NCBI GenBank assembly: GCA_002724895.1
Contig: PBQB01000028.1
Coordinates: forward strand, 2,910 to 18,934
Direction: 5' to 3'
From: Flavobacteriales bacterium
GTDB taxonomy: Bacteria > Bacteroidota > Bacteroidia > Flavobacteriales > BACL11
Length of the DNA stretch: 16,025 bases
How positions within the stretch are numbered: the stretch's first letter is position 1; every line of letters begins with the position of its first letter. A program made the translations under genes and the position numbers. The notes beneath the pieces are model-generated. The model saw nothing but the letters and a program-made list of their open reading frames with translations, ran no database searches and was not told the DNA's origin. Below are positions 7,411 through 14,525 of the stretch, one piece after another.

Positions 7411-8999
7411 TACTTTAAATATGAAAAATGTTTTGTGTATAAATTAGATGAAGTTAGTATATTAATTGTGTAAATCCCTCTTTTAAGTCCATCTAAAGTA
7501 AAACTAAAATTATTATTTAAAAAATGTTCTTGAGAAAAAACTATTTTTCCAAACATATCATAAATAAATAACCCTTCAATTTGTTGATTTAATAATGCTA
7601 AATCTATATTAATATCATAACTTGATGGATTTGGATAAATAATAAATTTTTTTTCTTCATCAATAAAATTATCATTTGATGGAAAAGAGCATGTAGTAGT
7701 ATCTGACAACCAATTTTTTAGTGCTATTATACCCGGGTAATCACATTCATATCTAAATCCTTTTTGTGAATCAGATGGGTATGGCCCCCATACTATTTGT
7801 TCAGTAATTCCATCAACTTCATACATTACTCCTGCTCCACTTCCAGAAGCATTCACAAAAATATTTCCATTAGACATTCTATTTGAAGCTGACTGTCCTC
7901 CAGATGAGTATTGACATTCATATCTTGTTGTATAAGAACTGGGACCAAATGGTTGCCCTGCATTTCTAGTATATGTTTTGGTTAATGGATCCCATGGTGT
8001 TTCTATTCCATCAATTGTTGAATTAGCTTGAGAATTTGGACCTCCACCAGTACATCCATTACCACAATTATTAAATATTTGTAAAAATCCTCCGTTTGGT
8101 CTTCCATCATTCTCTATCCATCTAGAATCATGAACTGCACTAGTGATGATTTGTGCTCCAGGCATTCCATAATTAGAAGGGTTCCCCCATCTATACAATA
8201 TATCACCTCCCATTCCTGAATTTCCACCAGTACTTCCAGCTGCTTCCTGAGTTGTAGTACTATGATCAATGATATAAATCTCAGAAGAAAATCGAGATGA
8301 AAAAACAATTTGATCTAGCTCTTCATTATAATCAACCCCATTAACATGAAACCAATCTCCCCCTCCTCCACCAGGGCCACCTCCAGAATTTTGAATCATA
8401 TTAATATCTATCAAATGAGGATGTTCAGAAATATTTGTAACATAATTTGGTTTGTTTGGATCAACATCCTGACATAAATGATCCCAAATATGCCATTCCC
8501 AAACAATATTCGCACTACCATTTCCATCAGGTTCTAGTTCTATAAAATGAGTTGGCCATTTACCAGCATTTCCTATATTTCCTGTGTATCCCGCTGCAGA
8601 AACTTCTGCGGCTGATTTAACCTCCCAAGCTGTAAGCAAAACATTATCTCCAATCAATGTCATATCATGATGACTTAAATGATTCGCATCTGAGTAAATA
8701 AAATCCCAAACTATCGACCCATCTGGGGCTAACTCTTGAACTCTACCTCCATCAGCAGCACCATTTAGTATATTACCAGAGTATTTAGTACCTCTTACCA
8801 AATTACCATTTTTTTTAAGTAAAACAGTATAATTACAATCAGTTGTTGTATTCCATTCATGAACAATATTTAAATTTTTATCAATTAGTTTTGTTGTGGA
8901 AGATCCTGAAGAATTAAATAATGCAAACCCATCAAATGATTGAGCCGATAAATAAAAATGAGATATATAAAAAAGAAAGAAAAAAAATTGTTTATTCAT
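7410..8999 (-). CDS. Arylsulfotransferase (ASST)-like beta-propeller protein, T9SS exported
   Basis: The 529-residue protein has a signal peptide (1-20) and a propeller resembling arylsulfotransferases. Family-type motifs are HEWN (47-50), ELAPDGSIVWDF (89-100), HLSHHDMTLI (107-116), ELEPDGNG (154-161), DWFHVNGVDYN (215-225), ILYRWGNP (267-274), AVHDSRWIENDGRPNG (288-303) and YEVDGITEQIVW (393-404). ASST enzymes move sulfate between phenolic compounds using a catalytic histidine; several conserved-looking histidines are present (H110, H111, H218, H290), but I cannot assign the catalytic one. A glycine-rich loop (205-214) precedes the DWFH motif. The C-terminus is a T9SS type A sorting domain (IIYPNPSSYDINI, 453-465). 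It starts 32 bases after mazG and its stop overlaps the next CotH gene. It could instead be a non-catalytic propeller involved in binding. Confidence 0.83.
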   Translation of the reverse strand: MNKQFFFFLFYISHFYLSAQSFDGFALFNSSGSSTTKLIDKNLNIVHEWNTTTDCNYTVLLKKNGNLVRGTKYSGNILNGAADGGRVQELAPDGSIVWDFIYSDANHLSHHDMTLIGDNVLLTAWEVKSAAEVSAAGYTGNIGNAGKWPTHFIELEPDGNGSANIVWEWHIWDHLCQDVDPNKPNYVTNISEHPHLIDINMIQNSGGGPGGGGGDWFHVNGVDYNEELDQIVFSSRFSSEIYIIDHSTTTQEAAGSTGGNSGMGGDILYRWGNPSNYGMPGAQIITSAVHDSRWIENDGRPNGGFLQIFNNCGNGCTGGGPNSQANSTIDGIETPWDPLTKTYTRNAGQPFGPSSYTTRYECQYSSGGQSASNRMSNGNIFVNASGSGAGVMYEVDGITEQIVWGPYPSDSQKGFRYECDYPGIIALKNWLSDTTTCSFPSNDNFIDEEKKFIIYPNPSSYDINIDLALLNQQIEGLFIYDMFGKIVFSQEHFLNNNFSFTLDGLKRGIYTINILTSSNLYTKHFSYLK

Positions 9000-9031
9000 A
9001 TTATAATTTTTTATGAGTAAAAATAACTAAT

Positions 9032-9808
9032 TTATTTTTGATTGTATATTTTTTTTGCTTTTTCCCAAAACTCATCCATTTCTTTTAATTTCATTTCCGA
9101 TAAATCAAGATTTTTTGATTTAATTAATCGTTCCATTATCTGAAATCTATTTATAAATCTTTTATTTGTCTTTTCTAAAGCGTTTTCTGGGTTAATTCCA
9201 ATAAACCTAGAATAATTAATTAAAGCAAATAATACATCTCCAAATTCAGATTCTATTTTATCCAAATCTCCATTTTTTACCTCTTCTTTTAATTCAATAA
9301 TTTCTTCTTTAACTTTATCCAATACTTGATCGGTATTATCCCAATCAAAACCAATACCTCTTACTTTCTCCTGTATTCTATAAGATTTTACAATAGCAGG
9401 AAGAGAATTAGGAACTCCTTCTAAAACTGAATTTTTACCTTCTTTCATTTTTAATTTTTCCCAATTTCTTTTTACTTCAAATTCATCATTCACTTTTTTA
9501 TCTCCATAAATGTGTGGGTGTCGATAAATTAATTTTTCACAAATACCGTTAATGACATCTGTAATGTTAAATTTATTTTTTTCAGAAGCAATTTTAGCAT
9601 AAAATACTATATGTAATAAAATATCTCCAAGTTCTTTCTTTATTTCATCCATATTTCCGTCCAAAATAGCATCAGATAATTCATATAATTCTTCTATTGT
9701 TAAATATCTTAAACTTTCCATAGTTTGCTTTTTATCCCATGGACATTTTTCTCTAAGTTCGTCCATTATATTTATCAATCTATCAAAAGCAATTAGTCTA
9801 TCTTTCAT
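9032..9808 (-). CDS. mazG: Nucleoside triphosphate pyrophosphohydrolase MazG
   Basis: MazG hydrolyses nucleoside triphosphates to monophosphates and pyrophosphate, a house-cleaning role in the cytosol. The protein has the two tandem MazG domains of the long form. In the longer numbering (start at 9832) the N-terminal domain holds CPWDKKQT (30-37), EELYE (47-51) and ELGD (67-70). The link holds RHPHIYGD (104-111) and GIGFDWDN (159-166). The second domain holds EEIIE (176-180) and EFGD (196-199). All acidic metal-binding motifs look intact. I start at 9808 (MKDRLIAFDRL, 258 residues) rather than 9832. The shorter form matches the usual family N-terminus, and the upstream ATG lies inside a promoter-like TATGTTTG element. 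It may be the first gene of the CotH/VTC run, 32 bases downstream. Confidence 0.93.
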   Translation of the reverse strand: MKDRLIAFDRLINIMDELREKCPWDKKQTMESLRYLTIEELYELSDAILDGNMDEIKKELGDILLHIVFYAKIASEKNKFNITDVINGICEKLIYRHPHIYGDKKVNDEFEVKRNWEKLKMKEGKNSVLEGVPNSLPAIVKSYRIQEKVRGIGFDWDNTDQVLDKVKEEIIELKEEVKNGDLDKIESEFGDVLFALINYSRFIGINPENALEKTNKRFINRFQIMERLIKSKNLDLSEMKLKEMDEFWEKAKKIYNQK

Positions 9809-9825
9809 GTTAATATTTTTATTTA

Positions 9826-9833
9826 CAAACATA
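9826..9833 (-). promoter_or_regulatory. Candidate promoter -7 element (TATGTTTG) for mazG
   Basis: The minus strand reads TATGTTTG here, a match to the Bacteroidota -7 consensus TAnnTTTG. The usual -33 TTTG is not clear; 18 bases further upstream the strand reads GTTAAA (9852-9857), a weak partner. Transcription would begin near 9820, giving a leader of roughly 10-15 bases before the ATG at 9808. This would exclude the ATG at 9832 as a start. If no stronger promoter lies before 8999, the same element may also drive the downstream seven-gene run. Confidence 0.45.
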
Positions 9834-9893
9834 CATACAAAATTCTGCTGATTTAACTTTTTTTTGTAAGTTAGAGACCTAAATCATAAAAAT
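9834..9893 (+). promoter_or_regulatory. Divergent intergenic region upstream of the Omp28-like gene
   Basis: This short spacer must hold the promoter of the rightward Omp28-like gene, which is divergent from mazG. A long T run ending in TTTG (9857-9866) and near-matches such as TAACTTTT (9854-9861) are present, but I see no clean TTTG / TAnnTTTG pair at the right spacing. The leader just before the ATG at 9894 is A-rich, as is common in this phylum, where Shine-Dalgarno sites are often absent. Confidence 0.3.
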
Positions 9894-11921
9894 ATGAGAA
9901 AAATATTATCAATTTGCTTGTCTATAATAACATTAAGCCTATTTTCACAAAATTTTGTTAGTACTACTGCTGAAAATAAAAATGTAATTCTTGAAGAGTT
10001 TACTGGAATTAGTTGTGGATTTTGTCCTGATGGTCATGCTATTGCTCAAACATTAAATAATGCAAATCCAAACGATGTTTTTTTAATTAATATACATACT
10101 GGAAGCTATGCAAATCCTCAAGGTCCAGGAACAGACTTTAATACTTCGTTTGGAGCTGCTATAAGTAATTTAAGTGGAACTTGTGGTTATCCAGCTGGAA
10201 CAGTAAACAGAATAGATTTTAGTTCTCAGGGACTGAATCAAACAAGTTCAAGTGGATGTGTAGCAACTACCGCTATGAGTAGAGGAAATTGGACAACAGC
10301 TACTAATCAAACCTTATCTGAAAGTTCATATATAAATGTTGCTGCTCAAGCAACAATAGATGTAACAACAAGAGTACTTACAGTAATTGTTGAAACATAT
10401 TATACTGGAACTGTGCCTCAAGGTGTGACAAATAATATAAATGTTGCTTTATTACAAAATAATATCCCAGGCCCTCAAAGTGGCGCAGCCAATTATAATC
10501 CTAGTGGAATTATTCCAGGCCCTTGGAATCCAACATATAATCATCAACATATGTTAAGACATCTTTTGACAGGTCAATGGGGAGAAGCTATTCCAGTATC
10601 TTCAGGATTTTGGACAGACACTTACACCTACACAATTCCAAGCAATCTTAATGGTGTCAGCTTTGATTTATTTAATTTAGAAGTGCTAGTATTTGCAGCC
10701 GAAGGTCAAGAAAATATTATTACTGGAAATAAAGCTAGTTTATCATACAATGTTCCACCAGGAACAAATTTAATAGATATGTCAGCTAGTACGAGCATGG
10801 TTATGCCTTCTTCATACTGTGATAACAATATTACTCCTAAAATCACAGTTTCTAATAATAGCAATATACCAATTGATACATTTGAAGTGAGCTATGTTCT
10901 TAATTCTAATAACCCTGTAACACAAAGTGTATACAATTCAATTCCTGCTGGAGGGAATAGTACTATTTCTTTTCCCGCTATTACGGTTCCATCGGGAACA
11001 AATAATATAAGTTACAGTGTTAATACAATGAATGGATCTTCATATGTTGATAGTATATCAAATAATAATTTAGTTAGTAGTGGAGAATTTAATTTATTAT
11101 CCAATACACCTTTTTCTACAACATTTACAGAAAGTTTTGACAATTATACTCCTGGACAAGCAATTTTAAATAATGGCTTGATTGAAAATCCAAACAATAC
11201 AAATACATATGTTGTAGATAATAGTGTAAATTCAAATGTTAATTGGGCATTAGGAGGTTATGGAAATAGTCCAAAATCATATCGATTTAGATTTTATCAA
11301 GGCTGGAACACAAATGATCAAGTCACCATGTTATGGGAAAAAGTTGATTTTAGTAATAGCTCAAATAATGAAATGTCTTTTTCATATGCTCATGCAGTGC
11401 AAAATAGTTGGGATAACTCTAAATTACAAGTATTAGTTTCTTTAGATTGTGGCAATTCATGGAATGAAGCAAGCGTACTAGTTGGGGGTAATCTAAGTAC
11501 AGTAAGTGGCGCCGTTAGTGGAGGGCATTTTTATCCATCATCTACAGATTGGCAAACTCATACAGTTGACTTAAGTGACTATGATGGAGAATCAGATGTT
11601 AATATTGCCTTAAGAGCTACTTATAATGGTGGTAATAATTTATATATTGATGATGTAAATGTAAGTGCTCAACAAATATCTAACACCTCAAATTTGGAGA
11701 ACAAATTTTCCATTCATCCTAACCCAACCAGAAACCAAATCATCATTGAAGATGGTAAATTTATCTCTGTCAAAGTATATAATATTTATGGAAAATTAGT
11801 TTTAAATCAAAAATCTAATAATAGAAAAATAAATATTAATCACTTTAAAAGTGGTGTATATCATTTAAATATTAATACCGGTAAAGAAATTATTATTAAA
11901 AAAATAATAAAGATTGAATAA
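9894..11921 (+). CDS. T9SS-exported protein with Omp28-like thioredoxin-fold domain
   Basis: The 675-residue protein starts with a signal peptide (1-19, ending SLFSQ). Residues 28-110 match the Omp28-like, thioredoxin-related region: NVILEEFTGISCGFCPDGH (30-48), where CGFC (41-44) is a CxxC pair, then VFLINIHTGSY (62-72) and CGYPAGTVNR (97-106) with the cis-proline-type YPAG turn. A beta-rich middle follows. Residues about 412-592 look like a choice-of-anchor/MAM-type jelly roll (ESFDNYTPGQ; WNTNDQVTMLWEKVDFS; NNLYIDDVNV at 581-590). The end is a T9SS type A sorting domain (FSIHPNPTRNQIIIE, 605-619). The product should be on the cell surface or secreted. The CxxC suggests thiol-disulfide or metal chemistry, but redox activity is unproven; Omp28 homologues are also described as structural outer-membrane proteins. 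It is monocistronic, bounded by its own terminator. Confidence 0.85.
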   Translation: MRKILSICLSIITLSLFSQNFVSTTAENKNVILEEFTGISCGFCPDGHAIAQTLNNANPNDVFLINIHTGSYANPQGPGTDFNTSFGAAISNLSGTCGYPAGTVNRIDFSSQGLNQTSSSGCVATTAMSRGNWTTATNQTLSESSYINVAAQATIDVTTRVLTVIVETYYTGTVPQGVTNNINVALLQNNIPGPQSGAANYNPSGIIPGPWNPTYNHQHMLRHLLTGQWGEAIPVSSGFWTDTYTYTIPSNLNGVSFDLFNLEVLVFAAEGQENIITGNKASLSYNVPPGTNLIDMSASTSMVMPSSYCDNNITPKITVSNNSNIPIDTFEVSYVLNSNNPVTQSVYNSIPAGGNSTISFPAITVPSGTNNISYSVNTMNGSSYVDSISNNNLVSSGEFNLLSNTPFSTTFTESFDNYTPGQAILNNGLIENPNNTNTYVVDNSVNSNVNWALGGYGNSPKSYRFRFYQGWNTNDQVTMLWEKVDFSNSSNNEMSFSYAHAVQNSWDNSKLQVLVSLDCGNSWNEASVLVGGNLSTVSGAVSGGHFYPSSTDWQTHTVDLSDYDGESDVNIALRATYNGGNNLYIDDVNVSAQQISNTSNLENKFSIHPNPTRNQIIIEDGKFISVKVYNIYGKLVLNQKSNNRKININHFKSGVYHLNINTGKEIIIKKIIKIE

Positions 11922-11931
11922 ATATATTAAG

Positions 11932-11980
11932 TAAAAAGAACTATTCGTACAGTACTGACAAATAGTTCTTTTTATTTATT
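11932..11980 (+). terminator. Strong intrinsic terminator, possibly bidirectional
   Basis: AAAAAGAACTATT (11933-11945) is repeated in inverted form as AATAGTTCTTTTT (11961-11973), a perfect 13-bp stem extended by one more T-A pair (11932/11974), with a 15-base loop. The rightward strand continues TTTTTATTTATTTTT, a good U-rich tail for ending the Omp28-like transcript. The leftward strand also gives five T residues followed by AT-rich sequence, so it could stop apbE transcripts that have read through the convergent small gene. No clear promoter fits between the hairpin and the ATG at 11989. Confidence 0.85.
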
Positions 11981-11988
11981 TTTACAAA

Positions 11989-12183
11989 ATGAATTTTTTA
12001 TCTCTTTTTATTATAAGCATTATTTGCATGTCATTAGTATTTATTGGAATTGGAATAAAAATTATATTTAAAAAAAATGGCAAATTTGCTGGTACTTGCG
12101 CTAGTGCAAATCCTTTGATTAATAATGAAGGTGAAACCTGTGGTTATTGTGGTAAAAAACCATCTGACTGCGATCAAAATTAA
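11989..12183 (+). CDS. nqrM: NqrM-like maturation factor of the Na+-translocating NADH:quinone reductase
   Basis: The 64-residue protein has one N-terminal membrane helix (about 4-27), a basic stretch KKNGK, then a short cysteine-rich tail: GTCAS with Cys37, CGYC with Cys51 and Cys54, and Cys61 near the end. This layout (single helix, K-rich edge, G-S/T-C motif, then further clustered cysteines) is that of NqrM (DUF539). In Vibrio, NqrM is required to deliver or insert the iron centre held between NqrD and NqrE, and its first tail cysteine is essential. Position supports the call: the gene is convergent with apbE at the end of the nqr operon, with stop codons overlapping by 4 bases. No close promoter is seen, so expression may come from readthrough of the terminator before it. 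Identity rests on motif layout and context; an unrelated metal-binding peptide remains possible. Confidence 0.75.
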   Translation: MNFLSLFIISIICMSLVFIGIGIKIIFKKNGKFAGTCASANPLINNEGETCGYCGKKPSDCDQN

Positions 12184-13178
12184 TTTCTAATCCTATTCTT
12201 TAAATTTGGACTCACATAAGTTTTCCAATTATTATTTTTATCTGTGTAAACGAGATAAACTTCAATCTCTGGTTTATTAATAATAAACTCTTTTATCTTC
12301 TTAACCCCCATCACCATAAAAGCAGTAGCATAAGCATCAGCTAAAGCACAACTACTATGAATAACAGAAACACTTAACAAACGATTTGAACAAGGAAAAC
12401 CAGTAAAAGGACTAATGGTATGACTATATTTAGTTTGATTAATAGTAAAAAATTTTCTATAACTACCTGAAGTTGCTATTGCCTTATCATCTAAATTTAA
12501 AATAAACTGAAATCTATCAGCATAATTAATTGTATCTGTTGGCTTATCTACTCCAATTGACCAAATTTCTCCGTCTGCATTTCTTCCTTTAGCTAATAAT
12601 TCACCTCCTACTTCTATTAAAAAATCTGTACATCCTTTTTTTTGTAAAAATCCCCCAATAATATCAACAGTATATCCTTGTGCTATAGCATTAAAATCTA
12701 ATTGCATTTTATCTATTAATTTTAAACTATCTCCTTTAAAATTAACTTTACTAAATCCTATATTATCCAATAGTTTATCAATTTTCAAGGAATCAATCAC
12801 TAAAGAATCATCAAATGAAAAATTATAAAATCCCCATTCTTTAACAAGTGGATAAATAGTACAATCAAAACTTCCATTAGTCTCATTATATACATCTTTT
12901 GACATATAAAAAACTTTTTTGAATAGACTATCCATTTCAATCATTTTACCATTATTTAATGAAGAAATTAATGAATAATCTTTATAAATTGAAAGGGAAC
13001 TGTCTATCTTTAAAAAAATACTATCAATTTCAAAACTATAATCCCGGGCATTTTTTGATAAATATTGTATATGAAAAAAAGTACCTTGAGCTTTACCTGA
13101 ATTTATAATCAATACTAAATTGTCTGAATTATTGCAAGAAGTAAATATTATTAAAAAAAATAAAATAATGTATCTCAT
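12180..13178 (-). CDS. apbE: FAD:protein FMN transferase (ApbE), lipoprotein
   Basis: ApbE uses FAD and Mg2+ to attach FMN through a phosphoester bond to threonine in NqrB and NqrC; the enzyme acts on the outer side of the inner membrane. The 332-residue protein has a lipoprotein signal with lipobox FTSC (Cys15). Family motifs are GKAQGTFFHIQY (28-39), DFNAIAQGYTVD (161-172), EVGGEL (189-194), ATSGSYRKFF (235-244), HTISPFTG (253-260) and LADAYATAF (279-287), the last holding the Asp/Thr expected to bind Mg2+. Length is normal and no key motif is missing. It follows nqrF by 25 bases as the last gene of the nqr operon, so the modifying enzyme is co-expressed with its targets. No terminator lies between its stop and the convergent nqrM gene. 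Confidence 0.95.
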   Translation of the reverse strand: MRYIILFFLIIFTSCNNSDNLVLIINSGKAQGTFFHIQYLSKNARDYSFEIDSIFLKIDSSLSIYKDYSLISSLNNGKMIEMDSLFKKVFYMSKDVYNETNGSFDCTIYPLVKEWGFYNFSFDDSLVIDSLKIDKLLDNIGFSKVNFKGDSLKLIDKMQLDFNAIAQGYTVDIIGGFLQKKGCTDFLIEVGGELLAKGRNADGEIWSIGVDKPTDTINYADRFQFILNLDDKAIATSGSYRKFFTINQTKYSHTISPFTGFPCSNRLLSVSVIHSSCALADAYATAFMVMGVKKIKEFIINKPEIEVYLVYTDKNNNWKTYVSPNLKNRIRN

Positions 13179-13203
13179 AATTATATATCAATTACGATAT
13201 ATA

Positions 13204-14517
13204 TTATCCTCCGAAATCATCAAAACGAACATTCTCATCAGGAATACCCCAATCATCAGCCATTTTTAAAACTGCCTGATTCATTAATGGAGGACCACAA
13301 AAATATAATTCTAGATCTTCTGGACTTTCATGATTAGATAAAAACTTATCTATCACAATATTATGTACAAATCCTACAAAACCATCGCCATTTTTATCGT
13401 TTAAATCTTTCTTCTCTATCCAATTATCTTCTGGTTTAGCATCAGATAAAACAAGATGAAATTTAAAATTTGGGAAATCCTTTTCTAAATCCCTAAAATA
13501 ATGAATATAAAAAAGCTCTGCTCTTGATCTTCCACCATAAAAGAAGGTTACCTTTCTTCCTGTTTTAATTGTTTTAAAAAGCTCATATAAATGCGAACGC
13601 ATTGGAGCCATTCCTGCTCCTCCACCTATATACAACATTTCAGCTTCGCTATCATTAATAAAAAATTCTCCATAAGGACCAGAAATTGTTACTTTATCAC
13701 CTTCTTTTAATCCAAAAATATAAGATGATGCAATTCCAGGGTTGATATCTGCCCATTTATTTTTTTCTCTATCCCAAGGAGGAGCAGCAACTCTTACGTT
13801 TAACATAACTTTTCTTCCTTCTGCAGGAAATGATGCCATAGAATAAGCTCTGACAATCTCATCATCATTTTTCATTACAAGATGTCTCATTGCAAAAGAA
13901 CCTTTTGACCAATCCTCTTCAAATTTGTCTGGTTCACCTGGATGATCTTGAGGATGAGCTTTAATATCCATATCTGAGTATTTAACTTCACCAGCAGGAA
14001 CTTTAATCTGTATATAGCCTCCAGCTTTATAATCCATGTCTTCTGGAATTTCGACTATAAACTCTTTTATATATGTAGCTACATTGTAATTAGAAACTAC
14101 TGTAGCTTCCCATTCCTTTACTCCAAATACCTCTTCTGGAATTTCTATCTCCATATCTTCCTTAACCTTTACTTGACATCCTAATCTAAAATTATCAGCT
14201 ATTTGCTTTCTTGAAAAATGTGGCTTTTCTGTAGGCAGTATACTTCCTCCTCCTTTATGAACTTGACAAGTACACTGAATACAAGTTCCACCACCACCAC
14301 AAGCAGATGGTAAAAAAATACCCGCATCACTTAAAGTTGTCAAAACAGTATTTCCACCTTCAACTTCTAGTTCTTTTTCTCCATTAATAATTAGTTTAAG
14401 CTTTCCAGCAGGAGTCAATTTACTTTTAGTAAATAAAAGTATACTTACTAAAGTAATAATCACTGTTAAAAAAACTACTACACTACTAATTATTGTTGTT
14501 GTACTGATTAAATCCAT
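13204..14517 (-). CDS. nqrF: Na+-translocating NADH:quinone reductase subunit F (NADH-oxidising subunit)
   Basis: NqrF takes electrons from NADH into the complex through FAD and a 2Fe-2S cluster. The 437-residue protein has one N-terminal helix (about 8-30). A ferredoxin-type domain (about 38-125) follows with cluster ligands Cys73, Cys79, Cys82 and Cys114 (ACGGGGTCIQC; RLGCQV). The FAD-binding domain has RAYSMASFP (RxYS motif), and the NADH-binding domain has YIGGGAGMAPMRSHL, FFYGGRSRAELFY and YFCGPPLM. The C-terminus NVRFDDFGG matches the family end, where an aromatic residue shields the flavin. It is about 30 residues longer than the Vibrio protein, mainly from a charged insertion before the RxYS motif (roughly residues 180-215). 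Spacing to nqrE is 8 bases, consistent with one operon. Confidence 0.97.
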   Translation of the reverse strand: MDLISTTTIISSVVVFLTVIITLVSILLFTKSKLTPAGKLKLIINGEKELEVEGGNTVLTTLSDAGIFLPSACGGGGTCIQCTCQVHKGGGSILPTEKPHFSRKQIADNFRLGCQVKVKEDMEIEIPEEVFGVKEWEATVVSNYNVATYIKEFIVEIPEDMDYKAGGYIQIKVPAGEVKYSDMDIKAHPQDHPGEPDKFEEDWSKGSFAMRHLVMKNDDEIVRAYSMASFPAEGRKVMLNVRVAAPPWDREKNKWADINPGIASSYIFGLKEGDKVTISGPYGEFFINDSEAEMLYIGGGAGMAPMRSHLYELFKTIKTGRKVTFFYGGRSRAELFYIHYFRDLEKDFPNFKFHLVLSDAKPEDNWIEKKDLNDKNGDGFVGFVHNIVIDKFLSNHESPEDLELYFCGPPLMNQAVLKMADDWGIPDENVRFDDFGG

Positions 14518-14525
14518 TTAAAAAA

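Noticed and set aside
8114..8308. Leftward 64-codon reading frame
   Set aside because: Alternate frame within the ASST-like gene; no start context or family signal.
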